NCBI GenBank assembly: GCA_901456055.1
Contig: CABDWT010000001.1
Location: 456,836-520,835, forward strand
Length of the DNA stretch: 64,000 nt
Direction: 5' to 3'
From: Phytobacter ursingii
Lineage (GTDB): Bacteria; Pseudomonadota; Gammaproteobacteria; Enterobacterales; Enterobacteriaceae
Below the pieces are notes generated by a model. It saw nothing but the letters and a program-made list of their open reading frames with translations, was not told where the DNA came from and searched no databases. A program made the translations under genes and the position numbers. Shown piece after piece: positions 1 through 6,656 of the stretch (position 1 is its first letter; every line of letters begins with the position of its first letter).

Positions 1-143
1 CCTTTCTCGGTGTCAATGAAAGCGATCTTTCCGCCAATTCCTTTGGCAACAAGTAATGCGCTGTAGGTTTTTCCTGAACCACTTGGCCCGGTAAGTGCCA
101 GCCGAAGCCTGGCTTTCTTTCTCATGGCTTTTTCAAATTTCAT
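1..143 (-). CDS. Phage AAA-family ATP-binding protein, N-terminal part only
   Basis: Partial gene running off the left edge. Reading leftwards from an ATG at 143, the first 47 codons are open and contain a Walker A motif, GPSGSGKT, near residues 19-26, then an 'FIDTE' strand. This N-terminus is typical of phage nucleotide-binding proteins in lambdoid recombination regions, some classed as Sak4-type RecA-like single-strand annealing proteins. It lies at the end of the visible pL operon, where recombination genes are expected. Which ATPase subfamily it belongs to cannot be decided from this fragment. Confidence 0.7.
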   Translation of the reverse strand, partial: MKFEKAMRKKARLRLALTGPSGSGKTYSALLVAKGIGGKIAFIDTEK

Positions 144-153
144 AATGGTTACC

Positions 154-336
154 TTAAAATGGAAGGTCATTACCTAAAAAATCACGGCCGGATTGCCGCT
201 CATAACGCGCCAGACGAAGATGCAACTGCTTCTGGTCACGATTACCCACCTGACGCCAGTAACGCGCCTCAGCGAGGTAACAGGCTCGTTTCAGGCGGCT
301 TTCTTCTGGTGTTTTTGCTAACTCAAATGAAATCAT
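154..336 (-). CDS. Small phage protein of unknown function (60 aa)
   Basis: pL-operon gene just upstream of the ATPase. ATG at 336 is preferred because GAGGA lies about 8 nt before it; the longer frame would need a TTG without a ribosome binding site. The product is basic, rich in Arg, Leu and Glu and probably helical. I recognise no domain. Confidence 0.6.
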   Translation of the reverse strand: MISFELAKTPEESRLKRACYLAEARYWRQVGNRDQKQLHLRLARYERQSGRDFLGNDLPF

Positions 337-347
337 GATTCGATTCC

Positions 348-536
348 TCAAAACGGGCAGTTGGTAAACTCAATCCAGTCACGCTCTGCCTGATTGCGTG
401 CAGCCTGTTGGTTAACACTGGATTGCTCGGTTAATACCTGAATGCGGTCGTTAACCCAGCGTTTTCTGCATGTGGTCTGCATGCGACCTGATTCAGACTG
501 GCGCGAGCAGCTTTCGTGAGTGTGGTAACTGGTCAT
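348..536 (-). CDS. Small phage protein of unknown function (62 aa)
   Basis: Short Gln/Arg-rich product ending 'FTNCPF', 11 bases before the next gene of the leftward operon. Only a weak Shine-Dalgarno sequence precedes the ATG. Function not recognised; it is supported mainly by tight packing between two other early genes. Confidence 0.5.
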   Translation of the reverse strand: MTSYHTHESCSRQSESGRMQTTCRKRWVNDRIQVLTEQSSVNQQAARNQAERDWIEFTNCPF

Positions 537-551
537 GGTGTATTTGATTAA

Positions 552-1556
552 TCAGTAGTGGATGCCGGAGTTGGGAATTAACCCATCTTTCAGCGCTGTG
601 AGAACTTCAATTGCTTGCTCACGGCTAATGCTTGTATGCTCGGTCAGCGCTTTAACCACTGCCGCGCCAATAGCCCTGCGATGCTTTTCGTTAGCTGCTC
701 GCGCTGCTGCTTCATCAGCAGTGCGTTTCTGTTCAGCGATACGTGCGGCTTCTGCAACTTCTGCTTCACGACGAATGCGATCAGCTTCTGCCTGAGCTTT
801 GCGTTTTGTTTCTTCAATTGCGGCTTGCTTTTCACGCTCTGCGCGTTGTTCCGCTTCAATGCGGTCACGCTCGGCTTTTTCGGCAAGTTCTTTCTTTTCG
901 CGCTCGGCCTGCTCGGCTTTGAGTTTTAACTCTGCCTCGCGACGTGCGGATTCAGCGCGTTCACGCTCTGCTTTCTCTTCCAGTTCACGGCGAGCTTTCT
1001 CAGCAGCCTGGCGTTTAAGTTCTTCTTCATGGGCGATGCGCTGGCGCTCTACTTCGGCCTTTCTCTCTGCGACTTCCCGGTCGTGCTGCTCATTCATCAG
1101 CAGCGCCAGCTCATGGTCAGCAGCAATCTTTTCTGCACGGCGAGCATCAAATTCGACATCCATATCAAGCGCTTCGGCATGCATTGCATTCATTGCCTCT
1201 TCGGCTTTAATGCGGGCTTGTTCCGCCTCCCATTCGGCACGTGGTTTTAGAATGGAATCGCGAATTGCATCGCACTCATCAACGAAGCGCTTTAACTCAG
1301 CCTCCGCTGGCTTTACTGCTTCTTTGAGGCGCTTTAAATAAGCCCGGCCCGGCTCTTCAATCGCTTTCTTACTTGAGCCGATAGCGCGAGCAAGAGAGCC
1401 AATACGGTCTCTTCCCTTTTGCGTAGACACATCAGGCGCTTCCTTAGCCATTTCACGGATGTGATTTAAATAATCTTCAAGGCCATTCGGCGAGTACAAC
1501 GCCGGAGCCTGTTCTTGTTTTATCTCGATGACGGTTAAATCCATTACTTCGCTCAT
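552..1556 (-). CDS. Long coiled-coil early phage protein (TolA-like annotation in related phages)
   Basis: 334 aa starting at ATG 1556, with AGGAG 8 nt upstream. Residues ~1-110 form a compact region. Residues ~110-290 are an almost uninterrupted Glu/Lys/Arg/Ala coiled coil, which leads databases to call such proteins TolA-like on composition alone. The last ~45 residues form a small C-terminal helical part. Early-operon location beside a recombination ATPase suggests a role in recombination or DNA metabolism rather than the envelope, but no catalytic motif is visible. No signal peptide or membrane segment. Confidence 0.65.
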   Translation of the reverse strand: MSEVMDLTVIEIKQEQAPALYSPNGLEDYLNHIREMAKEAPDVSTQKGRDRIGSLARAIGSSKKAIEEPGRAYLKRLKEAVKPAEAELKRFVDECDAIRDSILKPRAEWEAEQARIKAEEAMNAMHAEALDMDVEFDARRAEKIAADHELALLMNEQHDREVAERKAEVERQRIAHEEELKRQAAEKARRELEEKAERERAESARREAELKLKAEQAEREKKELAEKAERDRIEAEQRAEREKQAAIEETKRKAQAEADRIRREAEVAEAARIAEQKRTADEAAARAANEKHRRAIGAAVVKALTEHTSISREQAIEVLTALKDGLIPNSGIHY

Positions 1557-1629
1557 TGCTGAACTCCTGAATAACGTGTGCACGATAGCCGCCGCGTAAT
1601 GGCTGCCAGTGAATTAATGGGGGAGGGGA

Positions 1630-1872
1630 TTATTTAGTAGATACTGGAGTGATCCATTGTTTATTAAAATCACGCATGGCTTCATCGGGAGAGCTTCCAA
1701 CACCAACCACACCTGTTGGCAAATCTCCGTAAATAGCCATCCATTTATTCCCATCCTGAGAAAGAGTTGGCTTATACAATACAGATGGTTCGCGCAGGCA
1801 TTCTGATGTAAGCTGAAAGTCAGAAGCCACATTAAAAAACACGTTTTCAAAATACCCCAAGTCAATATTCAT
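1630..1872 (-). CDS. Phage protein of unknown function (80 aa)
   Basis: ATG at 1872 is chosen over the longer frame because GAGGGTGAG lies directly upstream. The product contains a 'GVGSSPDEAMRDFNKQW' segment, a pattern also found in small phage and HicB-like alpha/beta proteins that end with a helix. No partner toxin or HTH is visible, so I do not call it an antitoxin. Confidence 0.55.
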   Translation of the reverse strand: MNIDLGYFENVFFNVASDFQLTSECLREPSVLYKPTLSQDGNKWMAIYGDLPTGVVGVGSSPDEAMRDFNKQWITPVSTK

Positions 1873-1909
1873 CTCACCCTCTCTTATGCCACGGATAACC
1901 GATAGCAAA

Positions 1910-2119
1910 TTAATGAATTATTGGATTTCCGAAACCGTCAATCAGCACATCAAACACACAATTCTCTACCCTGAGTATTTCAGCGTCAGTGTGCAGATAA
2001 ACGGTTTTCTTTTCGTGAATAACAACAGACACGCGATATGTTCTTCCTTCAACAAGTGCAAACATCCCTGGTTTAATGCATTGCCGAATTAGTGGGGTCA
2101 TTCCGTAATGATTTATCAT
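1910..2119 (-). CDS. Phage protein of unknown function (69 aa)
   Basis: ATG at 2119 has a good GGAGG about 5 nt upstream; a longer frame to 2152 lacks one. The sequence looks like a small beta-rich domain ('YRVSVVIHEKKTVYLH'). Its 5' end overlaps the preceding gene by 47 bases in another frame. Confidence 0.5.
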   Translation of the reverse strand: MINHYGMTPLIRQCIKPGMFALVEGRTYRVSVVIHEKKTVYLHTDAEILRVENCVFDVLIDGFGNPIIH

Positions 2120-2276
2120 CCTTACCTCCCATTGCGTGTTTAAACCCAGCAAGAATCATCTGCGTTCCATTGAGCTTTAATGTATCGCGGGGATTAGTGA
2201 CTGACGTTAATTTCCATTCGTACTGATTAGCCATCCTTGTAACGGTGTATTGAGTACCGTTGTGAGTGACTATCAT
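2073..2276 (-). CDS. Phage protein of unknown function (67 aa)
   Basis: Starts at ATG 2276, which overlaps the stop of the upstream gene as ATGA, with AAGGAGG seven bases upstream inside that gene. Translational coupling is therefore likely. Small, beta-rich N-terminus ('MIVTHNGTQYTVTR'). It overlaps the next gene by 47 bases, so one of the two annotations may be wrong at its end. Confidence 0.5.
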   Translation of the reverse strand: MIVTHNGTQYTVTRMANQYEWKLTSVTNPRDTLKLNGTQMILAGFKHAMGGKDDKSLRNDPTNSAMH

Positions 2277-2464
2277 GTAACCTCCTTCCAGCCCCATTCC
2301 AGTGTTTCAAAAGCAATATCACGCATGTTTAAATCCCTTTCTTCCTCATCCATTGAGTCCCACTCCTCCTCTGACAATCCAATGTCATCAAGTGTTAACG
2401 TCTGTTTATTGCAGGATGTGTGATTAGCACCAGAATCAAGCCATATTTCAAATTTATGAGTCAT
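2273..2464 (-). CDS. Acidic small phage protein (63 aa)
   Basis: Very acidic product with 'DDIGLSEEEWDSMDEEERD', a pattern of small phage early proteins without a known activity. Stop overlaps the next start as ATGA. Probably part of the pL operon. Confidence 0.6.
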   Translation of the reverse strand: MTHKFEIWLDSGANHTSCNKQTLTLDDIGLSEEEWDSMDEEERDLNMRDIAFETLEWGWKEVT

Positions 2465-2515
2465 AACTAACCCTCATTTATTTAAGGTGAGAATAAAAAA
2501 GGCCGCTTATGCGAC

Positions 2516-2845
2516 CTACTCAACATCATCAGCTAATAAAATTTTCGCTTTTCTTTCTTTTGCTGCCGCCAGCCTGTTTTCGGCATTTTTAATATCTCGG
2601 TCAAGCACACTTTCAACCCACTCGCTCCTTGCCGAGTTGAAATCAGAAAAGTATCTCCAGTCAGTCGCCCTTAAGATGTGCTCATAGGTAGAACCGAAAG
2701 CAGCCATCTTCACCTTTTTGGCTTTAATCTGTTTTGCGCTGGATTTTGTGGCATTGAATTTACAAAATTCAGGGAAATCTCCAACTGACTTAACTCCGTA
2801 AAAAATATCTCCATCTTTGATTTGGCTTGCTAACAACTCCATCAT
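2516..2845 (-). CDS. Phage protein of unknown function (109 aa)
   Basis: Second gene of the pL operon after N. The N-terminal half is globular and the C-terminal ~30 residues are a charged helix ('NAENRLAAAKERKAK'). No family recognised. Confidence 0.55.
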   Translation of the reverse strand: MMELLASQIKDGDIFYGVKSVGDFPEFCKFNATKSSAKQIKAKKVKMAAFGSTYEHILRATDWRYFSDFNSARSEWVESVLDRDIKNAENRLAAAKERKAKILLADDVE

Positions 2846-2851
2846 CTCACC

Positions 2852-3148
2852 TCAAATAAGTGGCTTGCTGCTCAGTTTCATTTTCTGCACAGCGTGAATT
2901 TTATTTCCGAACGGATTAGCGTCGGTGTAATACTTCCGTGTTTGCTTATGCATAACTTCCTGTTGTGGTTTATCGCGCAGACTGCCTAGCGAAGTGGCGC
3001 GGCAGACGTTTTGTGAACCGGAAGCGCTACGAGCGATTTTGCGTGCAAGAGAAGAGTCTTGCATTGACTGCTCACGTTTAGCTGCTCTGCGAGCTCTGTA
3101 GCGATTTTTGGAGTTATCACTCGCAAGTATTGTGATGACTACTGTCAT
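2852..3148 (-). CDS. N: Antitermination protein N, phage 21 type
   Basis: 98 aa from ATG 3148 (GGAGG 6 nt upstream). The N-terminal arginine-rich RNA-binding motif is 'NRYRARRAAKREQ' at about residues 14-26. A middle 'LARKIA...ASGS' segment, 'SLGSLRDKPQQEV', and the C-terminus 'KMKLSSKPLI' closely follow what I know of phage 21 N, and the last residues resemble the end of lambda N. N binds boxB RNA in nut sites and converts polymerase to a terminator-resistant form with the Nus factors. It is first in the pL operon, directly downstream of a matching nutL. Confidence 0.9.
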   Translation of the reverse strand: MTVVITILASDNSKNRYRARRAAKREQSMQDSSLARKIARSASGSQNVCRATSLGSLRDKPQQEVMHKQTRKYYTDANPFGNKIHAVQKMKLSSKPLI

Positions 3149-3288
3149 GTTGACCTCCGATGATTGACTTTGGTGCAAGCGCCGAAACCTATTTCAAGTT
3201 TCGGATTTCAATCGGCTTCTCAGTCCAGCCCGTGTGTTGCCAGGCCTAAGCTCCACCGAACGCTTGCCCAAAGCCAACTGCTCTTTGG

Positions 3289-3333
3289 GTTCCTCCTGTC
3301 AGAGAGGAACAATCCCATCAATTTTAAAGAACC
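3289..3333 (-). promoter_or_regulatory. nutL: boxA and boxB
   Basis: On the minus strand a boxA-like GTTCTTTAA (3324-3332) is followed by a hairpin at 3289-3310. The hairpin has an 8-bp stem (GTTCCTCT / GGAGGAAC, one U.G pair) and a CTGACA hexaloop. It lies between pL and N, as in lambda. The hexaloop matches that of nutR (CTAACA) and resembles the phage 21 boxB loop rather than the lambda pentaloop. Confidence 0.75.
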
Positions 3334-3379
3334 CGCCAATCAGTTCCGTTTGGCTAACCAGCGTCCTGCTGATGGGTTA

Positions 3380-3408
3380 ACAATACTATCGGTATTAATA
3401 TTAGTCAA
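3380..3408 (-). promoter_or_regulatory. Early leftward promoter pL
   Basis: Minus-strand -35 TTGACT (3403-3408) and -10 TATTGT (3380-3385) are separated by 17 bp. Repressor operators overlap both hexamers, so CI binding would block it. It drives N and the leftward early genes. Confidence 0.75.
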
Positions 3409-3466
3409 TACTAAAGGTATTAATTAAATGCGAAAAAATACTAAATGCATGAATACACTTAGTATT
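3382..3466. promoter_or_regulatory. Left operators (three 15-bp palindromes)
   Basis: Three copies of AATAC-N5-GTATT: 3382-3396, 3407-3421 and 3452-3466. Arms are perfect in all three. The first overlaps the pL -10 and the second the -35. The third is 45 bp (centre to centre) away, nearer the end of cI. Confidence 0.75.
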
Positions 3467-3503
3467 TATTTTTAGTGAGATGTGATTTTTGTATTAGGGC
3501 GCG

Positions 3504-4298
3504 TTAGAGGTTCATCATCATCTGTACGGCAACGCCAATAATTTTGCAGTTGCCATCGATTTTAACTCTGCTGTGGAGCGGATTCAGTGGTTGAAGGTAC
3601 TTCTCCCCAATTCCTTCATCGACTACATATTTTTTGAACGTAGCTTCATTTGCATCTACCAGCTTAGCCACGACCAGACTTCCGTTTCGTGGTGATTTGC
3701 CAGTGTCTACAAGAATCAGCATGCCCTCTGGAATACTCAGTCCTACTGGCGATGTCATGGAATCACCCTTCACCTTTAACCAAAACGCCGGACCTTCCAA
3801 GTGAGCACTACTCTCATACCACTCATCGATCTCATGCATTTGGTAAGGTTCCAGCGCTTCTGACCACTCACCTGCGCTTACCCAGCTAATCAAGGGATAT
3901 CTCCCGGCCCGAGAATGATTTCCGACAAACTCTATGTTATCTCCTGACAGCTTGTTGTCACCTGCAAGCCCCAAGCCGCCAATCAATGATCCTATAGCAG
4001 CTCCAATAATACCGCCATAAGGATATGAGACAGTCGTGATGCCAACTACATCTTTTGCTAGTGATGGGCTGAACTGTTCAACGGGGACCTTAAGAATGTT
4101 TGAAAACTGCGTCGCAACCTTAACATTCAGTGGATTCCTGCCATTCAGATAATGCCCGACCGCGCCCTGGCTTATGCCAAGCGAGTCTGCAATATCCTGC
4201 TGACTGATCCCCAACTCTTTCTTTTTGGCCTCGTAAATAGCCTTTAAGCGAGCAGCATCAGCAACTTGTTCGTTTGTGAGAATACGTTTCTTTTCCAT
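3504..4298 (-). CDS. cI: CI-type prophage repressor, XRE HTH plus S24 autoprotease
   Basis: 264 aa. Residues ~20-76 form an XRE helix-turn-helix ('ISQQDIADSLGISQGAVGHYLNG'). Residues ~133-264 are a LexA/S24 domain with the expected A142-G143 cleavage site in 'WVSAGEW', nucleophile S180 in 'GDSM' and lysine K222/K223 in 'FKKY'. RecA-stimulated self-cleavage and SOS induction are expected. The linker holds an unusual Gly-rich hydrophobic stretch (residues ~93-113). It is flanked on both sides by matching operators and diverges from cro. Start at 4298 gives a very short leader from pRM. Confidence 0.92.
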   Translation of the reverse strand: MEKKRILTNEQVADAARLKAIYEAKKKELGISQQDIADSLGISQGAVGHYLNGRNPLNVKVATQFSNILKVPVEQFSPSLAKDVVGITTVSYPYGGIIGAAIGSLIGGLGLAGDNKLSGDNIEFVGNHSRAGRYPLISWVSAGEWSEALEPYQMHEIDEWYESSAHLEGPAFWLKVKGDSMTSPVGLSIPEGMLILVDTGKSPRNGSLVVAKLVDANEATFKKYVVDEGIGEKYLQPLNPLHSRVKIDGNCKIIGVAVQMMMNL

Positions 4299-4309
4299 AC
4301 GCCCATTCT

Positions 4310-4372
4310 AATACCTCTGCTATTGAAATATGAAATACCAAAGGTATTGCTTATTTTAATACTCATAGTATT
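4310..4372. promoter_or_regulatory. Right operators OR1-OR3 and pRM region
   Basis: Three 15-bp sites centred exactly 24 bp apart: 4310-4324 (AATAC/CTATT, one mismatch), 4334-4348 and 4358-4372 (perfect AATAC/GTATT). The weakest copy lies next to cI and would be OR3. A minus-strand TATTAG -10 overlapping it could serve pRM. Spacing mirrors lambda OR. Confidence 0.75.
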
Positions 4373-4374
4373 AT
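4347..4374 (+). promoter_or_regulatory. Early rightward promoter pR
   Basis: -35 TTGCTT (4347-4352) and -10 TATTAT (4369-4374) with a 16-bp spacer containing OR1. It is positioned to transcribe cro, cII and the replication genes. Confidence 0.65.
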
Positions 4375-4405
4375 TAGAGTATCGGTAATCAACTGGAGGA
4401 GTCCG

Positions 4406-4603
4406 ATGCGAAAGATGACTCTGGCTGAATACGTTGAAGTGAACGGTCAGGCTAAAGCAGCAAATGCTCTGCGCGTTCACCAGACGGCAATCAGCAAAGC
4501 ATTACGGGTACGGAGAAACATCTTTGTTACCACAACCCCGGACGGGGAAGTTGAAGCAGAAGAAGTAAGACCGTTCCCAAGCAGCAAGCACGAAGCTGCA
4601 TAG
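4406..4603 (+). CDS. cro: Cro repressor, lambda type
   Basis: 65 aa with the lambda Cro layout: 'MTLAEYVEVNGQAKAANALRV' (helices 1-2), the recognition helix 'HQTAISKALR', then 'RNIFVTTTPDGEVEAEEVRPFPS', which tracks the lambda Cro beta strands and C-terminal arm. AGGAG lies upstream of the ATG. Cro would bind the same palindromes as CI and switch off cI and later the early promoters. The CI partner is of the longer S24 type. Confidence 0.9.
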   Translation: MRKMTLAEYVEVNGQAKAANALRVHQTAISKALRVRRNIFVTTTPDGEVEAEEVRPFPSSKHEAA

Positions 4604-4609
4604 CATTAT

Positions 4610-4654
4610 CGCTCTTTAACACAACTGGCCCGGCTCATCTCTAACAGGATGAGC
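4610..4654 (+). promoter_or_regulatory. nutR: boxA and boxB
   Basis: A perfect consensus boxA CGCTCTTTA (4610-4618) is followed by a hairpin at 4633-4654. Its 8-bp stem is GCTCATCT / GGATGAGC and its hexaloop is CTAACA. It lies between cro and cII as in lambda. A second small hairpin (GCAACC/GGTTGC, 4661-4678) follows and may be a weak tR1-like site. Confidence 0.8.
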
Positions 4655-4705
4655 AACCACGCAACCTGACAGGGTTGCATAGCTAACTATTTTCAACACC
4701 TAGGA

Positions 4706-4738
4706 ATTATTACAAATGGATAACGCAAACACCCGCAA
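4706..4738 (-). promoter_or_regulatory. pRE with CII-binding site
   Basis: Minus-strand TTGC-N6-TTGC (4725-4738), the CII recognition pattern, is followed 17 bp downstream of the N6 by AATAAT (4706-4711) as a -10. It overlaps the start of cII and points towards cI, exactly as in lambda pRE. Confidence 0.65.
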
Positions 4739-5018
4739 CAAAGTGGAGGCACGACGCATTCAATCCTGGCTCCTGAATCAGATTTCAATTCGTGGCACGT
4801 CTAACGTAGCCAAAGCAGTAGGCGTCGATAAATCGCAGATTTCACGCTGGAAAGAGCAAATGTTGCCGAAGATGGCAATGTTACTCGCAGTGCTGGAATG
4901 GGGAGTTGTCGATGACGACATGGCGAGACTGGCTAAGGAAGTGGCAGCGCTTCTTACAAAAACAAAACGCCCGGTGGGTAAGACCGAGCGTGATGACCAG
5001 ATTGACCTGGATTTTTAG
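4716..5018 (+). CDS. cII: Transcriptional activator CII
   Basis: 100 aa. The central stretch includes 'AVGVDKSQISRWKEQMLPKM' and 'MLLAVLEWGVVDDDMARLA', essentially the lambda CII core, with the HTH recognition helix 'DKSQISRWK'. The C-terminus 'DDQIDLDF' is the degron-like tail. CII activates pRE, and with it cI transcription for lysogeny; the cognate TTGC-N6-TTGC site lies at its own 5' end. Confidence 0.93.
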   Translation: MDNANTRNKVEARRIQSWLLNQISIRGTSNVAKAVGVDKSQISRWKEQMLPKMAMLLAVLEWGVVDDDMARLAKEVAALLTKTKRPVGKTERDDQIDLDF

Positions 5019-5055
5019 TCACTGTGTTACGCCAACACAATCAACAGGAGTAATT

Positions 5056-5757
5056 ATGCCAGCGAGTAGTGAATCTGTAAACGGCATAAGCATACATGAG
5101 CCGTTAACCATCATAAATGAGGCGGTAAAAACGCCTGATATTCCACCTGATTTCAGATTGAATGGGTGGGTGTATATCCTGATGAATGAATATATGCCCG
5201 ATGTCTATAAAGTTGGAATGACAACTCTTTCTCCAGAGGAAAGAGCTGCTCAGATATCTCAAGGAACGGGCATACCTTTCCCATTTGAAGTGCATTCTGC
5301 TTATTACTCAGACAATCCTAAGGAGCATGAAGCTGAGATTCATAGCTACCTTAGCGAGTATCGAATAAGTAATAACAGGGAATTTTTCCATTGCTCAATA
5401 GAGATAATTGAAGATGCATTTTCTGGAGCGGGGCTTATTGAGCGCCAGACGCCACTGGGAGTAATGGCAGATACATATGATGTCATCTGCCTGGAGAAAT
5501 CAGAACCACTGTATTTGTCTGATCTATTTGACGAGCTAAACATCAGTGTTTTTGGATGCAAACAGGCCGCTGCAAAAAGATTGATAGAACTCGCATCTGA
5601 CAATATCAGAAAACTCAATAGCAAAGGTTGCTCACTCCTTCTTCACGAGGCTAAGGCCACTCCGATTATTTCATACACATCCCAAATGATTAGGGAACAT
5701 GAGCGCTTGCTGAATGAAGCAGGAGCTTATGGCCCTCGAAAACCTTGGAGTTTTTAA
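5056..5757 (+). CDS. GIY-YIG superfamily (T5orf172/MUG113-like) protein
   Basis: 233 aa from ATG 5056 (AGGAG upstream); a longer frame overlapping cII is not favoured. Residues ~37-115 show the pattern 'GWVYILMN...YKVGMT...R' followed by 'HEAEIHSYLS' and 'REFFHCS', typical of the T5orf172/MUG113 branch of GIY-YIG nucleases. The C-terminal half is unrecognised. It sits between cII and O, a place without a gene in lambda, so it may be a cargo gene. The ATG of the O-like gene follows its stop immediately. Confidence 0.65.
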   Translation: MPASSESVNGISIHEPLTIINEAVKTPDIPPDFRLNGWVYILMNEYMPDVYKVGMTTLSPEERAAQISQGTGIPFPFEVHSAYYSDNPKEHEAEIHSYLSEYRISNNREFFHCSIEIIEDAFSGAGLIERQTPLGVMADTYDVICLEKSEPLYLSDLFDELNISVFGCKQAAAKRLIELASDNIRKLNSKGCSLLLHEAKATPIISYTSQMIREHERLLNEAGAYGPRKPWSF

Positions 5758-6654
5758 ATGGCCAGATCACGAAACATAAAGCCAGGCTTTTTTACCAATG
5801 ATGAGCTGGCTGAATGCGATCCCTATGCGCGGCTGCTTTTTGCCGGGTTATGGACCATCGCAGACAAAGAAGGGCGACTTGATGATCGCCCGAAGAAAGT
5901 AAAAGCAATGGTATTGCCATTCGATAACGTCGATTGCGATCAACTGTTGCAACAACTCCATGACAGAAAGTTCATTCAGCGATATCAGGTTCAAGATGGC
6001 GCTTTTATTCAGATTACAAACTGGAAGAAGCACCAAAATCCTCACTGCAAGGAAGCACCTAGTGAGATACCAGAACCATGCAAAGAAGATGAAAGAAAGG
6101 AAGAAGAACAGGTAAAGCCAGATGAAAGCACCGTACAAGAACAGTGCAATGACGGGTGTGAATCATTACAAGTTACTGAAAATAAAGAAGCACCAGTTAA
6201 GCACAGTGCTAGTTCGGTGCAAGAACAGGAAAAGCACACAACTAATCCTGCTGATTCCTTTAACCTGATTCCTGATTCCCTGATCCTGATTCCTGATTCC
6301 TTAGTTAACACCCAAGCCGCTGACGCGACTTGCGAGCAAGCTGAGGCTGATGTTCATGAGATATCCAGTCGTTATGCGTTTGAAGGAAATATCGTTCGGC
6401 TAAACCACAAGGACTACGAAGCCTGGAAGCGCTTATACCCGAACATAAATCTGAATTACGAGCTGGAAAAGCTGGATATCGAGTTTACTCATGAGAAGCC
6501 GAAAAACTGGTTTATCACTGCAAGCCAAAAACTTAGCTACCAGAACAAGCAGGCCGCAAATCGACCTGTGAGAAAGGTTTCAAACGGACTTCAATCAGAA
6601 AACTTTGCCACCAAAGACTACGGCCAGACTGAAATTCCTGACTGGGCGAGGTGA
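5758..6654 (+). CDS. O: Replication initiator, O-like
   Basis: 298 aa. The N-terminal ~100 residues ('RNIKPGFFTNDELAE...YARLLFAGLW') are the winged-helix-like domain of phage replication proteins that occupy the lambda O position. The middle (~110-200) is a low-complexity Glu/Gln/Ser linker encoding repeated 'IPDSL' units from DNA direct repeats that probably form the origin. The C-terminal part (~205-298) likely contacts the helicase loader gene that follows with near overlap. Confidence 0.75.
   Translation: MARSRNIKPGFFTNDELAECDPYARLLFAGLWTIADKEGRLDDRPKKVKAMVLPFDNVDCDQLLQQLHDRKFIQRYQVQDGAFIQITNWKKHQNPHCKEAPSEIPEPCKEDERKEEEQVKPDESTVQEQCNDGCESLQVTENKEAPVKHSASSVQEQEKHTTNPADSFNLIPDSLILIPDSLVNTQAADATCEQAEADVHEISSRYAFEGNIVRLNHKDYEAWKRLYPNINLNYELEKLDIEFTHEKPKNWFITASQKLSYQNKQAANRPVRKVSNGLQSENFATKDYGQTEIPDWAR
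6251..6299 (+). repeat. Direct repeats in the O-like gene, candidate origin iterons
   Basis: CTGATTC occurs at 6251-6257, 6265-6271, 6272-6278, 6286-6292 and 6293-6299, with a degenerate CTGATC at 6280. In lambda the origin lies inside O as four iterons. Here the repeats fall in the flexible linker of the O-like protein, so an equivalent role is inferred. Confidence 0.5.
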
Positions 6655-6656
6655 TC

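Larger units (their letters stand above)
3149..3503. other. Non-coding pL leader and cI 3' region
   Basis: 355 bases without a gene. It holds the N ribosome binding site, boxB/boxA, pL and the left operators, plus AT-rich sequence after the cI stop. I see no additional open frame with a ribosome binding site. Confidence 0.7.

Noticed and set aside
562-1341. Long plus-strand frames opposite the coiled-coil gene
   Set aside because: They are Ser/Arg/Ala/Phe-rich mirror frames of a Glu/Lys/Ala coiled coil, a usual artefact of that codon composition.
1630-1872. HicB-like antitoxin
   Set aside because: The short GVGSSPDEAMRDF pattern resembles HicB-type folds, but there is no HicA-like partner or DNA-binding domain.
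4906-5055. Upstream extension of the GIY-YIG gene into cII
   Set aside because: It is the shadow of cII in another frame; AGGAG and ATG at 5056 give a better start.
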